Source: Rhodoferax sp. (GTDB lineage: Bacteria; Pseudomonadota; Gammaproteobacteria; Burkholderiales; Burkholderiaceae_C). Taken from it: a stretch of DNA of 51,442 nucleotides. Where the stretch lies: the NCBI GenBank assembly GCA_013791765.1, contig VMTC01000069.1, forward strand, positions 1 through 51,442, written 5' to 3'. This document shows positions 34,875 to 44,472 of the stretch, piece after piece. A program made the position numbers and the translations under genes. The number at the start of each line of letters is the position of its first letter. Positions within the stretch are counted from its first letter, which is position 1. A model generated the notes under the pieces. That model saw nothing but the letters and a program-made list of their open reading frames with translations. It was not told the DNA's origin and did not search any database.

Positions 34875-35942
34875 TCAGTCAGCGAAAAGCCCTGCAATAC
34901 TGATTTGATCGGGCCTCATCACCACGCCTTTTTCGGTGATCAGCGCCGTGACCAGATCAAAGGGCGTCACGTCAAACGCCGGGTTGCGGACCTGGACACC
35001 CTTGGCGGCCCACTGGCAGTCCCGAAATCCCGTGACCTCCTCGGCATCACGTTCTTCAATCGGAATCGCGGCGCCATCCGCAATGCTTAAATCGATGGTG
35101 GACAGCGGACACGCCACATAAAACGGGATGCCGTGGCGCTGCGCCAGCACCGCCACCATGTAGGTGCCGATCTTGTTGGCCACATCGCCGTTGGCCGCCA
35201 CGCGGTCGGTGCCGACCACGACCGCATCGATTTCACCCCGGCTCATCAGGTGCCCGGCCATGTTGTCGGTAATCAAAGTCACTGGGATTTTTTCTTGCAC
35301 CATCTCCCAAGCGGTCAGCCGAGCGCCCTGCAGAAAAGGCCGGGTTTCATCCGCAATCACTGAAATGCGCTTGCCGGCTTCGACCGCAGAGCGGATCACG
35401 CCCAGCGCCGTGCCGTGCCCGGCGGTTGCCAGAGCCCCCGCGTTGCAGTGCGTCAGCACCCGGGCGCCGTCGGCCAGTAACGCGGCGCCGTGGGCCCCCA
35501 TGGCGCGATTGATGCGAACGTCGTCAAAGGCAATCTCGTGCGCTTGGGCGACCAGGCAGTCAACCACTTCAGCGACGCTGCGCTGCTCGTCAGCCTGCCA
35601 GACGCGACGCATGCGATCGAGCGCCCAGAACAGATTGACGGCCGTGGGCCGGCTCGCCGCCAGCACCTCAAAGCCTCGCTCCATGCCGGCTGCAAAGGCA
35701 GTCGGCGCCAAGTGGCGCAAGGCCAGAGACTCCAACGCGACGCCGTAGGCCGCCGCGCAACCAATGGCTGGCGCGCCACGAACCACCATGGCCCGAATGC
35801 CCTGCGCGACCTGGGCGGCGCTGGCATAGCGCACATACTCAAAGCGCGCTGGCAACACGCGTTGATCGATCATCTCCAAGTGGCCTTCGACCCAGCGCAG
35901 GGTCTCGATTGCCGGTGGCTCGATCACGCCTTGTTGTGTCAT
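34875..35942 (-). CDS. mtnA: S-methyl-5-thioribose-1-phosphate isomerase
   Basis: Converts 5-methylthioribose-1-phosphate to the ribulose form; the same family acts on 5-deoxyribose-1-phosphate. The 355-residue protein begins MTQQGVIEPPAIETLRWVEG. The catalytic Cys is in LTHCNAGALATAG and the Asp in VVGTDRVAANGDVANKIGTY; MVVRGAPAIGCAAAYG is the usual N-terminal block. The start at 35942 is 8 bases from the end of the aldolase gene, ruling out a much longer overlapping frame. Third gene of an mtnP-aldolase-mtnA operon. Confidence 0.95.
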   Translation of the reverse strand: MTQQGVIEPPAIETLRWVEGHLEMIDQRVLPARFEYVRYASAAQVAQGIRAMVVRGAPAIGCAAAYGVALESLALRHLAPTAFAAGMERGFEVLAASRPTAVNLFWALDRMRRVWQADEQRSVAEVVDCLVAQAHEIAFDDVRINRAMGAHGAALLADGARVLTHCNAGALATAGHGTALGVIRSAVEAGKRISVIADETRPFLQGARLTAWEMVQEKIPVTLITDNMAGHLMSRGEIDAVVVGTDRVAANGDVANKIGTYMVAVLAQRHGIPFYVACPLSTIDLSIADGAAIPIEERDAEEVTGFRDCQWAAKGVQVRNPAFDVTPFDLVTALITEKGVVMRPDQISIAGLFAD

Positions 35943-35949
35943 GCCTGAG

Positions 35950-36657
35950 TTACCCCTGATGGCTGGCCAAAGCAGCCGGTGCGCTTTGCAGGTCTTGCGC
36001 CCGGCCATAACCTTTGAACTTCTCCAACACCTCCTGCATCTGGCTGGCTGAGAGGATGTTCGGCTGCCCCAGTTGCAGGGCGGTCCAATATTGTTCACAC
36101 AGCGACTCGACCTCCACCGCCACAGCCAGCGCATCTTGCAGATCGACGCCGAGTGCAATCATGCCGTGGTTGCCAAGCAAACAGGCTTTGCGATCTTCGA
36201 GGGCTTGCAATGCCAGGCTTGAGAGTTCCTGGCTGCCAAAGATGGCGTAGGGCGTGCAGCGAATCGTGTCGCCGCCCGCCACCGCAATCATGTAGTGAAA
36301 GGCCGGGACTTCGCGCTGCAGACAGGCCAGTGCGGTCGCAAAGCGTGCGTGCGTATGCACCACAGCGCCAATATCCGGCCGCGTGGCAAGGATGTCACGA
36401 TGGAAACGCCACTCGCTCGACGGCTTGCCGGGGTCCAGGGTGGCGCCCGAAAAATCCATCGCCACCATCGCCTCGGGTGTTAACTCTTCAGCCGGGACAC
36501 CCGAGGGCGTGATCAAGAACGAGGCGCCACAACGCACGCCAATATTGCCGGTCGCGCCCCGGTTGAGACCTTGTGCGCTCAGTTGCCGGGCTGCGGCCAC
36601 CATCGCTTGGCGCAATGCCGGCTCACCTGGTTTGGGATTGGCGTGAACAAGCGCCAT
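35950..36657 (-). CDS. Class II aldolase (FucA-like; likely Ald2 of the DHAP shunt)
   Basis: 235-residue zinc aldolase of the class II aldolase/adducin family. Residues align closely with L-fuculose-1-phosphate aldolase rather than MtnB: ATGNIGVRCG, LITPSGVPAEELTPE, SSEWRFH with catalytic Glu82, zinc ligands His101 and His103 (VVHTHA) and His164 (LLGNHGMIAL), and a tail EVLEKFKGYG like that of FucA. Lying between mtnP and mtnA, it probably cleaves 5-methylthioribulose-1-phosphate and/or 5-deoxyribulose-1-phosphate to DHAP and an aldehyde. MtnB dehydratase, of the same superfamily, is the alternative. Its ATG overlaps the mtnP stop by one base (TGATG). Confidence 0.85.
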   Translation of the reverse strand: MALVHANPKPGEPALRQAMVAAARQLSAQGLNRGATGNIGVRCGASFLITPSGVPAEELTPEAMVAMDFSGATLDPGKPSSEWRFHRDILATRPDIGAVVHTHARFATALACLQREVPAFHYMIAVAGGDTIRCTPYAIFGSQELSSLALQALEDRKACLLGNHGMIALGVDLQDALAVAVEVESLCEQYWTALQLGQPNILSASQMQEVLEKFKGYGRAQDLQSAPAALASHQG

Positions 36658-37532
36658 CAGCGCCCCAGCACCCGCCCAGCCACGGCGTCCAGACGCCGCA
36701 CCAGCGCTTGATCGCGCGCCTCTGGCGCCGTGATCAGTGCATGCTCGAGCGCACTGCGGCAGCCGCAAGCGGGTGCAGCGGTGTCGGTCTGCAGGCGCGG
36801 CGCCACGGTCTTGACCAGGCTGCGCGCCTTGTCTGCATTGGCCAGCAGCACCTTGATGATCGCCTCCACGCTGACGGCATCGTGATCAGGGTGCCAACAG
36901 TCAAAATCGGTGACCATGGCGACGGCCGCGTAGCACAACTCGGCTTCGCGCGCCAACTTGGCCTCCGGCATGTTGGTCATGCCAATCACGTCGCAGTCCC
37001 AACTGCGGTAGAGTTTGGATTCGGCCAGACTCGAAAACTGCGGGCCCTCCATCACCAGGTAAGTGCCGCCCCGAACGACGTCGATGCCGGCCTCGCCCGC
37101 TGCAGCCTCAAGGTGATCCCCGAGACGCCTGCAAACTGGGTGCGCCATCGAGACGTGAGCCACAAGCCCGGTGCCAAAGAAGCTTTTTTCGCGGGCGAAG
37201 CTTCGGTCAATGAACTGATCAACGATCACGAACATGCCGGGCGGCAAGTCTTCGCGCAGCGAGCCCACGGCACTGACTGAAATGAGGTCCGTGACGCCGG
37301 CGCGTTTGAGCACGTCAATGTTCGCGCGGTAGTTGATTTCAGAGGGCGGGATGCGATGGCCGCGACCGTGGCGCGGCAAAAACGCCAGCGGCTGACCATC
37401 GAGTTCCCCCAGCAGCAGCGCATCCGAAGGCGCGCCAAACGGCGAGTCAACCGGCTGCCAGCGTTTGTTGACCAGCCCTTCAATGTCTTCAACACCACTG
37501 CCGCCAATGATGCCAAGAACCGGCTTGCGCAT
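36657..37532 (-). CDS. mtnP: S-methyl-5'-thioadenosine phosphorylase
   Basis: Phosphorolytic cleavage of 5'-methylthioadenosine (and probably 5'-deoxyadenosine) to adenine and the sugar-1-phosphate. The 291-residue purine-nucleoside-phosphorylase-like protein starts MRKPVLGIIGGSGVEDIEGL. It has LPRHGRGHRIPPSEINYRANI (phosphate and base site), GGTYLVMEGPQFSSLAES and IGMTNMPEAKLAREAELCYA, followed by MVTDFDCWH, all typical of MtnP. First gene of the operon; the aldolase and mtnA follow without gaps. Confidence 0.95.
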   Translation of the reverse strand: MRKPVLGIIGGSGVEDIEGLVNKRWQPVDSPFGAPSDALLLGELDGQPLAFLPRHGRGHRIPPSEINYRANIDVLKRAGVTDLISVSAVGSLREDLPPGMFVIVDQFIDRSFAREKSFFGTGLVAHVSMAHPVCRRLGDHLEAAAGEAGIDVVRGGTYLVMEGPQFSSLAESKLYRSWDCDVIGMTNMPEAKLAREAELCYAAVAMVTDFDCWHPDHDAVSVEAIIKVLLANADKARSLVKTVAPRLQTDTAAPACGCRSALEHALITAPEARDQALVRRLDAVAGRVLGR

Positions 37533-37549
37533 AGCTGGCTTCTTGCCTG

Positions 37550-39223
37550 TTACTTGTCGCGCAATTCGCGGCGCAGGATTTTGCCAACCGGTGTTTTGGG
37601 CAGTTCAGCGCGGAATTCGATGACCTTGGGCTGCTTGTAACCAGTGAGGTTTTCTTTGCAGTAGGCCCGCACCTGCGCTTCAGTCAGGTTCGGGTCTTTT
37701 TTGACGATCACCAACTTCACGGCCTCGCCGGACTTGACGTCAGCAACACCGACGCAAGCACACTCCATCACGCCCTCGAGTTGGGACACCACGTCTTCAA
37801 GTTCGGTCGGGAATACATTGAAGCCGCTCACCAAAATCATGTCCTTCTTGCGGTCCACAATCTTGAAGAAGCCGCGCTCATCCATCACGCCGATGTCACC
37901 CGACTTGAAATAACCGTCGGCTGTCATGACGCTGGCAGTTTCATCAAGGCGCTGCCAATAACCTGCCATCACCTGCGGGCCCTTGATGGCGATCTCGCCG
38001 GACTGGCCGACCGGCACTTCGTTGCCGTCGTCATCGAGCAATTTCAGATAGGTGCTGGACACCGGCACACCGATCGTGCCGGAGTACTCGGTGACGTCGA
38101 CCGGGTTGGAGGTTGCAATGGGCGAGGTCTCGCTCAGGCCGTAGCCCTCGGCAATGGCGCAACCGGTCTTTTCGAACCAGAGCTTGGCCACGGCACTTTG
38201 CACCGCGGTACCACCTCCTGCGGACACAACCAGATTGCTCCAGTTGACCTTGTTGAAGTCGGGATGGTTGGCCAGACCATTGAACAGGGTGTTGACCGCT
38301 GGCAACACATGGATCGTGTGCTTGGCCAGTTCGCTGAGCACGGCGGGCAGGTCGCGCGGATTGGGAATCAGGATCAGCTTGCCACCCAGGCGCATCGACA
38401 TCATCATGCCGACTGTGAAGGCAAAAATATGGTACAGCGGCAAGGCACATACCAAAGTGATCTGCTCTGCAGCGGGAATCTTTTTCAGCGCCGGCTGGAA
38501 CCAGGCATCCGCCTGCAACAGATTGGCCACCAGATTGCGGTGCAACAAAACCGCACCCTTGGAGACGCCGGTGGTGCCACCGGTATATTGCAGCACCGCC
38601 ACATCGGTCGGCTTGAGCACGACTTTTTTCAGGGTCCCGCTGCTGCCCTTGGCAATAGCGGCGTTGAAGCGCACGGCGCTGGGCAGCGAGAACGCGGGCA
38701 CCAGCTTCTTCTTGTTGCGCACCACATAGTTGACCAAGGTGCCCTTGAGCAGGCCCAGTTGGTCGCCCATCGCGCAAATCACGATGTGCTTGACCGGCGT
38801 CGCGGCAATGCACTTTTGCAACACGGAAGCAAAATTTTCCAGAATGACAATGGCTTTGGAGCCGGAGTCTTTAAGTTGGTGCTCCAGTTCACGCGCGGTG
38901 TACAGCGGGTTGACATTGACCAGGGTGTAGCCAGCGCGCAGGATGGCGGTTACGGCAATCGGGTACTGCAACACATTGGGCATCATCACCGCGACCCGGT
39001 CGCCCTTGGACAGGCCCAGGCCTTGCAAGTAGACGGCAAAGGCCTGACTCAAACTGTCAACCTGCGCGTAGGTCTGGGCCTTGCCCATGAAACTGTAGGC
39101 GGTACGACCGGCAAACTTCTTGAAGCTCTCCTCCATCATCTCGACCATTGATGCGTATTGACCTGGATCAATGTCAGCAGGCACGCCTTTGGGGTAGCTG
39201 TTCAGCCAAATACGGTCTGTCAT
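37550..39223 (-). CDS. fadD: Long-chain-fatty-acid--CoA ligase
   Basis: Acyl-CoA synthetase of the ANL superfamily, activating fatty acids with ATP and CoA for beta-oxidation. The 557-residue length and the N-terminus (MTDRIWLNSYPKGVPADID) match FadD. The AMP-binding P-loop is VLQYTGGTTGVSKGAVL, with GYGLSETSP, YFKSGDIGVMDERGFFKIVDRKKDMI as the hinge region and the terminal catalytic lysine in LPKTPVGKILRREL. It is read in the same direction as pntB, but a terminator and a second hairpin lie between them. The ribosome-binding site GAGGA is 8 bases upstream. Confidence 0.94.
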   Translation of the reverse strand: MTDRIWLNSYPKGVPADIDPGQYASMVEMMEESFKKFAGRTAYSFMGKAQTYAQVDSLSQAFAVYLQGLGLSKGDRVAVMMPNVLQYPIAVTAILRAGYTLVNVNPLYTARELEHQLKDSGSKAIVILENFASVLQKCIAATPVKHIVICAMGDQLGLLKGTLVNYVVRNKKKLVPAFSLPSAVRFNAAIAKGSSGTLKKVVLKPTDVAVLQYTGGTTGVSKGAVLLHRNLVANLLQADAWFQPALKKIPAAEQITLVCALPLYHIFAFTVGMMMSMRLGGKLILIPNPRDLPAVLSELAKHTIHVLPAVNTLFNGLANHPDFNKVNWSNLVVSAGGGTAVQSAVAKLWFEKTGCAIAEGYGLSETSPIATSNPVDVTEYSGTIGVPVSSTYLKLLDDDGNEVPVGQSGEIAIKGPQVMAGYWQRLDETASVMTADGYFKSGDIGVMDERGFFKIVDRKKDMILVSGFNVFPTELEDVVSQLEGVMECACVGVADVKSGEAVKLVIVKKDPNLTEAQVRAYCKENLTGYKQPKVIEFRAELPKTPVGKILRRELRDK

Positions 39224-39245
39224 TATGATGTTTCCTCGAAGTTGA

Positions 39246-39267
39246 TAAAAAACGCCATTTTGGCGTG
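39246..39267 (-). promoter_or_regulatory. Hairpin plus T run in the fadD leader (possible attenuator)
   Basis: On the minus strand ACGCCA-AAA-TGGCGT, a perfect 6-bp stem with a 3-base loop, is followed directly by TTTTT and ends about 25 bases before the fadD ATG. It has the form of an intrinsic terminator placed in a 5' leader. It could stop read-through from pntB or regulate fadD. Confidence 0.5.
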
Positions 39268-39283
39268 AACAACCTCAATGGCG

Positions 39284-39301
39284 TGAGGGTGTTTCCCCTA
39301 A
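39284..39301. promoter_or_regulatory. Palindrome-like site upstream of fadD
   Basis: TGAGGGTGTTTCCCCTAA resembles the palindromes upstream of flhD (TAAGGGTTTTCCCTTA at 4574). It is about 60-80 bases before the fadD ATG, upstream of the leader hairpin. A shared DNA-binding factor is possible, but the match is imperfect. Confidence 0.25.
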
Positions 39302-39307
39302 TCATCA

Positions 39308-39343
39308 AAAGAAAAAAGGGGCTCAGCTGAAAGCGCAGAGCCC
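39308..39343 (-). terminator. Rho-independent terminator after pntB
   Basis: On the minus strand GGGCTC pairs perfectly with GAGCCC across a 13-base loop and is followed by TTTTTTCTTTT. It lies about 70 bases past the pntB stop codon and closes the pntA-pntB unit. Confidence 0.85.
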
Positions 39344-39412
39344 ACCTTTAGGGGTTTAAAAACGCGTCACTGCGGCCCTTCCCCGCGGGCAAGGGACTCC
39401 TACATCGCGGTA

Positions 39413-40855
39413 TCAGGACTTCAACGCAATCAGCACTTCATCGAGCATCTTCTTGGCGTCGCCAAAGAGCATGCGGTTGTTCTCTTTGTAGAACAGGGGG
39501 TTGTCCACGCCAGCGTAGCCCGATGCCATGCTGCGCTTCATGACGATCGAGGTCTTGGCTTTCCAGACTTCGAGAACAGGCATGCCGGCTATCGGGCTGG
39601 TCGGGTCGTCCTGAGCGCCGGGGTTCACGATGTCGTTGGCACCGATCACCATGACCACATCGGTCTTGGGGAAGTCGTCGTTGAGCTCGTCCATTTCGAA
39701 CACGATGTCATAGGGCACCTTGGCTTCAGCCAGCAGCACATTCATGTGGCCGGGCATGCGGCCGGCCACCGGGTGGATGCCAAAACGCACGTTGACACCC
39801 TTTTCACGCAGATGCTTGGTGATTTCATAGACCGTGTGCTGGGCCTGAGCCACCGCCATGCCATAGCCAGGAACAATGACCACGCTCTTGGCTTCGCGCA
39901 GCAGTTCAGCCGTTTCCACACTGCTGATCGGCGTTACTTCACCGGCAGGTTGGGCTGCATCACCGGCCGGTTTCGGGGTCGCACTGGTGGTACCAAAACC
40001 ACCGGCAATCACGCTGATGAAACTGCGGGCCATCGCCTTGCACATGATGTAGGACAGGATGGCACCGCTGGAGCCTACCAGGGCACCAATGACGATCAGC
40101 AGGTCGTTGGACAGCATGAAACCGGTCGCCGCTGCGGCCCAACCCGAGTAGCTATTGAGCATGGAGACCACCACCGGCATGTCGGCCCCGCCAATGGCCA
40201 TCACCATGTGGATACCAAACAGCAAGGCAATCACCGTCATCACGATCAACGGCACCATGCCGTCAGCGATGGTATGGGCGTTTACAAATTCGCGTCCAAA
40301 ATAGATCACAACCAGCAAACCGACCAGATTCAGCCAATGCCGTCCCGGCAACAGCAGCGGGTTGCCGCCGATACGCCCAGAAAGCTTGCCAAACGCCACG
40401 ATGGAGCCGGAGAAAGTAACCGCTCCAATCAGGATACCGATGTAGATTTCGATCTTGTGGATCGATTCTTCCGCCGAAGTCAAAGGGATGCCTTGGCCAT
40501 CCGCCCAATGGAAGGACGCCGTCGGATCGATAAAAGTGGCGACACCGACCAGCATCGCGGCCAGACCGACCATGCTGTGCATCAGGGCCACCAGTTCGGG
40601 CATTTGCGTCATTTGCACCGTGCGCGCGGCGTACAGGCCGATGACGGCACCGATCAGCATGGCGCCAATGATCCACGGGATACCGGCGGCGGTGACTTGC
40701 GGGCCAAACACCGTGGCGAGCACGGCGATGGTCATGCCAACCATGCCGTAGAGGTTGCCGCGCAAGGCGGTTTGCTGGTTGGACAAGCCGCCCAGGCTCA
40801 GGATGAAAAGAATTGTGGCTCCAATATAGGAGACCGTTGCCAAACTTGCAGACAT
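39413..40855 (-). CDS. pntB: NAD(P) transhydrogenase subunit beta
   Basis: Membrane and NADP(H)-binding subunit of the proton-pumping transhydrogenase that makes NADPH from NADH. The 480 residues hold about nine membrane helices (1-270), a Pro/Ala-rich linker (about 290-310) and the domain III nucleotide fold, with [39 protein letters not shown] and [14 protein letters not shown]. It starts 12 bases past pntA, and both are read together. Ordinary length and motifs. Confidence 0.96.
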   Translation of the reverse strand: MSASLATVSYIGATILFILSLGGLSNQQTALRGNLYGMVGMTIAVLATVFGPQVTAAGIPWIIGAMLIGAVIGLYAARTVQMTQMPELVALMHSMVGLAAMLVGVATFIDPTASFHWADGQGIPLTSAEESIHKIEIYIGILIGAVTFSGSIVAFGKLSGRIGGNPLLLPGRHWLNLVGLLVVIYFGREFVNAHTIADGMVPLIVMTVIALLFGIHMVMAIGGADMPVVVSMLNSYSGWAAAATGFMLSNDLLIVIGALVGSSGAILSYIMCKAMARSFISVIAGGFGTTSATPKPAGDAAQPAGEVTPISSVETAELLREAKSVVIVPGYGMAVAQAQHTVYEITKHLREKGVNVRFGIHPVAGRMPGHMNVLLAEAKVPYDIVFEMDELNDDFPKTDVVMVIGANDIVNPGAQDDPTSPIAGMPVLEVWKAKTSIVMKRSMASGYAGVDNPLFYKENNRMLFGDAKKMLDEVLIALKS

Positions 40856-40867
40856 TTGTCGTCTCCC

Positions 40868-42514
40868 TTATTTACGGAACATGGCCAGCATGCGCTGGGT
40901 AACGGCAAAGCCGCCGAACATATTGATCGCCGTGAGCACAATCGCCGCGGCCGCCACCCAGCTGATCAAGTCATTGGGTCGATCGGCTGCGCCAACCCAA
41001 GGGGACACCTGCACCAGCGCGCCAATCGCAATGATGCTGCTGATGGCGTTGGTCACGCTCATCAGCGGCGTATGCAAGGCAGGCTTGACGTTCCAGACCA
41101 CCATGTAGCCCACAAAACAGGCCAGAACGAACACTGTGAAATGCGACAGAAATGCCGCCGGTGCGTTCGCGCCGATGAGCCAGAAAATGGCCGCCGCCGC
41201 GCCGAACATGAGCGCCATACTGGTGCCGGAAGACGGCTCGCTGCTCTGACCATGCCCACCCTTGGGCTTGGCCACAGCGGCTGCCGGTTTGGCCGCAACG
41301 GCTGCAGGCGCCGCTACCTTGGGCGCCGGTGCCGGCCAGGTGATGCTGCCGTCTTTGGTCACGGTCAGGCCGCGGATGGCCTCGTCTTCCATGTTGACGT
41401 TGATGATGCCGTCCTTGGTCTTGCACAGCTCCTCGGTGAGGCGAAACAGGTTGCTGGCATACAGCGTGGATGACTGCTTTGCCAGGCGCGAGACCAGGTC
41501 GGTGTAGCCGACGATGGTCACGCCGTGCGTCACGACCGCTTGGCCGGGCACTGTCAGCTCGCAGTTGCCGCCTTGCTCGGCCGCCATGTCGACGATCACG
41601 CTGCCGGGCTTCATGCTCTTGACCATGTCGGCCGTGATGAGCTTGGGCGCTGGCCGACCCGGGATCAGCGCGGTGGTGATGATGATGTCTACATCTTTGG
41701 CCTGTTTGGCGTACATCTCACGCTGGGCTTGCTGGAAGCCCTCGCTCATGACCTTGGCGTAGCCGCCCCCGCCTGAGCCCTCTTCAACATAGTCAACCTT
41801 GACAAATTCACCGCCCAGCGACACGACCTGGTCGGCCACTTCAGCACGGGTGTCATTGGCACGAACGATGGCGCCCAGGCTGGCCGCAGTGCCGATCGCT
41901 GCCAGTCCGGCAACGCCTGCACCCGCAATGAAGACCTTGGCTGGCGGCACCTTGCCTGCAGCCGTGATCTGGCCGCTGAAGAAACGGCCAAAAGCGTTGG
42001 CCGCCTCGATGACGGCGCGGTAGCCGGCGACACCGGCTTGGGAGGTCAGCGCGTCCATCTTCTGGGCGCGGCTCAGCGTGCGCGGCAGCGCGTCAATGGC
42101 AAGCACGGTCACCTTTTTGGCGGCGAGCTGCTGCATCAATTCGGGGTTTTGCGCCGGCCAGATGAAGCTAACCAAGGCCTGGCCTTCGTGCATCAGCGCG
42201 ACTTCGTCCGGGGTCGGACCGCGCACCTTGAACACCATATCGGATGCTGCCCAGAGTGCCGCGGCTCCGCTAATGATTTCCGCGCCAGCGGCGCGGTAGA
42301 CCTCGTCGCTGAAGTTGGACGCATCTCCCGCGCCCGATTCAACGGCGACAGTGAAGCCCAGCTTGATCAGTTTTTCAACCGACTCAGGCACCGTGGCCAC
42401 GCGTTTTTCACCGGGGAAGACTTCGCGTGGTACGCCAATTCGTTGCGGTGATTTGGGGGTAACGGCCGCCGGGGAGATTCCCGGTACCGTCGCGTTAGGT
42501 ACGCCAGTTTGCAT
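40868..42514 (-). CDS. pntA: NAD(P) transhydrogenase subunit alpha (fused AA+AB form)
   Basis: NAD(H)-binding subunit. The 548-residue protein joins the soluble domain I (about 25-390: [46 protein letters not shown]) to a C-terminal part with four membrane helices (about 430-545). The linker at about 390-430 is unusually rich in Ala/Pro/Lys ([14 protein letters not shown]). The start at 42514 has GAGGAG 7 bases upstream. Single-chain alpha subunits occur in E. coli; many alphaproteobacteria split it in two. Confidence 0.95.
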   Translation of the reverse strand: MQTGVPNATVPGISPAAVTPKSPQRIGVPREVFPGEKRVATVPESVEKLIKLGFTVAVESGAGDASNFSDEVYRAAGAEIISGAAALWAASDMVFKVRGPTPDEVALMHEGQALVSFIWPAQNPELMQQLAAKKVTVLAIDALPRTLSRAQKMDALTSQAGVAGYRAVIEAANAFGRFFSGQITAAGKVPPAKVFIAGAGVAGLAAIGTAASLGAIVRANDTRAEVADQVVSLGGEFVKVDYVEEGSGGGGYAKVMSEGFQQAQREMYAKQAKDVDIIITTALIPGRPAPKLITADMVKSMKPGSVIVDMAAEQGGNCELTVPGQAVVTHGVTIVGYTDLVSRLAKQSSTLYASNLFRLTEELCKTKDGIINVNMEDEAIRGLTVTKDGSITWPAPAPKVAAPAAVAAKPAAAVAKPKGGHGQSSEPSSGTSMALMFGAAAAIFWLIGANAPAAFLSHFTVFVLACFVGYMVVWNVKPALHTPLMSVTNAISSIIAIGALVQVSPWVGAADRPNDLISWVAAAAIVLTAINMFGGFAVTQRMLAMFRK

Positions 42515-42702
42515 AAAACGACTCCTCAATTGGATTTTTCAACTACGTGTTCGGCGCCTGTCCGGCGGCACGAACCGCGGCAAACGCTGCGCCCAAGAGC
42601 TTAACTTAGTTTGCCCCCGTTGCCGGGCAGGCAAAGCATGACTTGAATCAAAGACTGGGCAATTTTCGGGTTGGCCCGCGACCTGTGCGGCAGAATCCGG
42701 AC

Positions 42703-43182
42703 ATGACTACTCGCTGGAAACCCAACGTCACCGTCGCCGCCATCATTGAACACGACGGGCGTTTTTTGTTGGTCGAAGAAGAGACCTTTGATGGCCTGCG
42801 GCTGAACAACCCGGCCGGCCACCTGGACTGCGGAGAGACCCCTGAGCAGGCCTGCCGCCGTGAAACGCTGGAAGAAACCAGCTACGTTTTTTCGCCCACG
42901 GCGCTGGTGGGGGTCTACCTGTCGCGCCAGCGCCAGCAACAGGCCAACCTGGAAGAAATAACTTACATGCGCTTTGCCTTTTGCGGCGAGCTCGGCGCCC
43001 CCGATCCAACGCGCCAACTGGACCACGGCATTGTGCGCACGCTCTGGATGACGCTGGCAGAAATCCGGGCAAACAGCGCGCGCCTGCGCAGCCCGATGGT
43101 GCTGTGCTGCATTGAAGACTACCTGGATGGCAAGCGCTACCCTTTGCGCCTGGTCAGCGCCGACGCCAGCATCACTGACTGA
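42703..43182 (+). CDS. Nudix hydrolase (NudJ-like phosphatase)
   Basis: 159-residue Nudix protein beginning [21 protein letters not shown] at the ATG at 42703. The Nudix box is complete: [24 protein letters not shown] has the G-x5-E-x7-REtxEE pattern with metal-binding glutamates. The N- and C-terminal regions resemble NudJ, which hydrolyses thiamine pyrophosphate and nucleoside di/triphosphates. It precedes mnmA by 52 bases, as nudJ (ymfB) precedes mnmA in E. coli, which supports the NudJ call. Confidence 0.9.
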   Translation: MTTRWKPNVTVAAIIEHDGRFLLVEEETFDGLRLNNPAGHLDCGETPEQACRRETLEETSYVFSPTALVGVYLSRQRQQQANLEEITYMRFAFCGELGAPDPTRQLDHGIVRTLWMTLAEIRANSARLRSPMVLCCIEDYLDGKRYPLRLVSADASITD

Positions 43183-43234
43183 GATTTGCCGGCGCCAACC
43201 GTCCTTGCCAACAGGCAAGGATAATCTCACCCCT

Positions 43235-44389
43235 ATGAACAAGCGACACAGTGGGCAACGAGTGGTGGTGGGATTGAGCGGAGGGGTCGACTCGGCCGTG
43301 ACCGCCTGGCTGCTCAAACAGCAGGGCTATGAGGTCGTTGGCATCTTCATGAAGAATTGGGAGGATGACGATGACAGCGACTACTGCTCCTCCAACATCG
43401 ACTTTATCGACGCCGCCGCCGTGGCCGATGTGATCGGCATCGAGATTGAACACGTCAACTTTGCTGCCGAATACAAAGACCGCGTTTTTGCCGAATTCGT
43501 GCGCGAGTACCAGGCCGGGCGCACGCCGAACCCGGACATTCTGTGCAATGCCGAGATCAAGTTCAAGGCATTTCTGGAACATGCATTGCGCTTGGGTGCC
43601 GAGAAAATCGCCACTGGCCATTACGCCCGGGTGCGTTGTGTCGCACCGGATGATCGCGTGCTCGATGCGGCGCAAGCCCAGGCAGGCGACGGCCGCTTCG
43701 AACTGCTCAAAGGCCTGGACCCGTCCAAGGACCAGAGCTATTTTTTGCACCGGTTGAACCAGGCTCAATTGTCGAAAACTCTGTTCCCCGTGGGCGAATT
43801 GCAGAAGACCGAGGTACGTCGCCTGGCGCTGGAAATCGGCCTGCCGAACGCCAGAAAGAAGGACTCCACCGGCATCTGTTTCATTGGCGAGCGACCATTC
43901 CGTGATTTCTTGAACCGCTACATTGCCAAGGAACCGGGCGCCATCAAGGACGACAAAGGCCGCACCATCGGCCAGCATGTGGGCTTGAGCTTTTACACCT
44001 TGGGGCAGCGTCAAGGCTTGGGTATTGGCGGCCTCAAAGCCAAAGGCGCACAACGCGGGGGCGGCGAGCATGCGCCCTGGTTTGTGGCGCGCAAAGAGGT
44101 GGCAAGCAACACGCTGTGGGTGGTGCAAGGGCATGAGCACCCGTGGCTGCAGTCGTTCCAATTGACGGCGCAGGATGCCAGCTGGGTGGCGGGTGCGGCC
44201 CCACCTCCGGGCGCCTTCAACGCCAAGACCCGCTACCGCCAGCTCGATGCGCCGTGCCTGCTCGCAGCCGGGGCGGACGAGCAATTCAGCCTGACCTTTG
44301 CGCAGCCGCAGTGGGCCGTGACACCGGGGCAGTCGGCCGTGCTGTATGACGGCGAGGTCTGCTTGGGTGGAGGCGTGATTGCCGCTTGA
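43235..44389 (+). CDS. mnmA: tRNA-specific 2-thiouridylase MnmA
   Basis: Adds sulfur to U34 of tRNA-Lys, -Glu and -Gln. The 384 residues contain the PP-loop [13 protein letters not shown] at the N-terminus. The two catalytic cysteines are Cys104 ([11 protein letters not shown]) and Cys215 (TGICFIGER), with [23 protein letters not shown] and [10 protein letters not shown] typical of the family. The start at the ATG at 43235 is fixed by the PP-loop position; a longer frame would run into the Nudix gene. Length is normal. Confidence 0.96.
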   Translation: MNKRHSGQRVVVGLSGGVDSAVTAWLLKQQGYEVVGIFMKNWEDDDDSDYCSSNIDFIDAAAVADVIGIEIEHVNFAAEYKDRVFAEFVREYQAGRTPNPDILCNAEIKFKAFLEHALRLGAEKIATGHYARVRCVAPDDRVLDAAQAQAGDGRFELLKGLDPSKDQSYFLHRLNQAQLSKTLFPVGELQKTEVRRLALEIGLPNARKKDSTGICFIGERPFRDFLNRYIAKEPGAIKDDKGRTIGQHVGLSFYTLGQRQGLGIGGLKAKGAQRGGGEHAPWFVARKEVASNTLWVVQGHEHPWLQSFQLTAQDASWVAGAAPPPGAFNAKTRYRQLDAPCLLAAGADEQFSLTFAQPQWAVTPGQSAVLYDGEVCLGGGVIAA

Positions 44390-44412
44390 TGCGGCTATCC
44401 ACCTACTACACT

Positions 44413-44452
44413 AACAATAGCTGCTCACGCAATAGATACGGGGGCTACAGCC
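44413..44452 (+). repeat. Interspersed 40-bp repeat, copy 5, after mnmA
   Basis: Fills the 83-bp gap between convergent mnmA and the CsoR-family gene. It has the TAGC, GGGCTA and GCC fixed points and the palindrome GGCT-AC-AGCC. It is the copy closest to the lnt-embedded one (30 of 40 identical by eye). A run of seven A's follows (44464-44470). Confidence 0.75.
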
Positions 44453-44472
44453 TGATTTGGCCTAAAAAAAGA

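Noticed and set aside
37781-39151. 456-codon open frame on the plus strand
   Set aside because: It lies wholly antisense to fadD and encodes His/Gln/Gly-rich sequence typical of the reverse frame of a GC-rich gene.
39746-41473. 575-codon open frame on the plus strand opposite pntB and pntA
   Set aside because: Extremely His/Arg/Gln/Asp-rich and without domains; both genes beneath it are clear, so this is a shadow despite its length.
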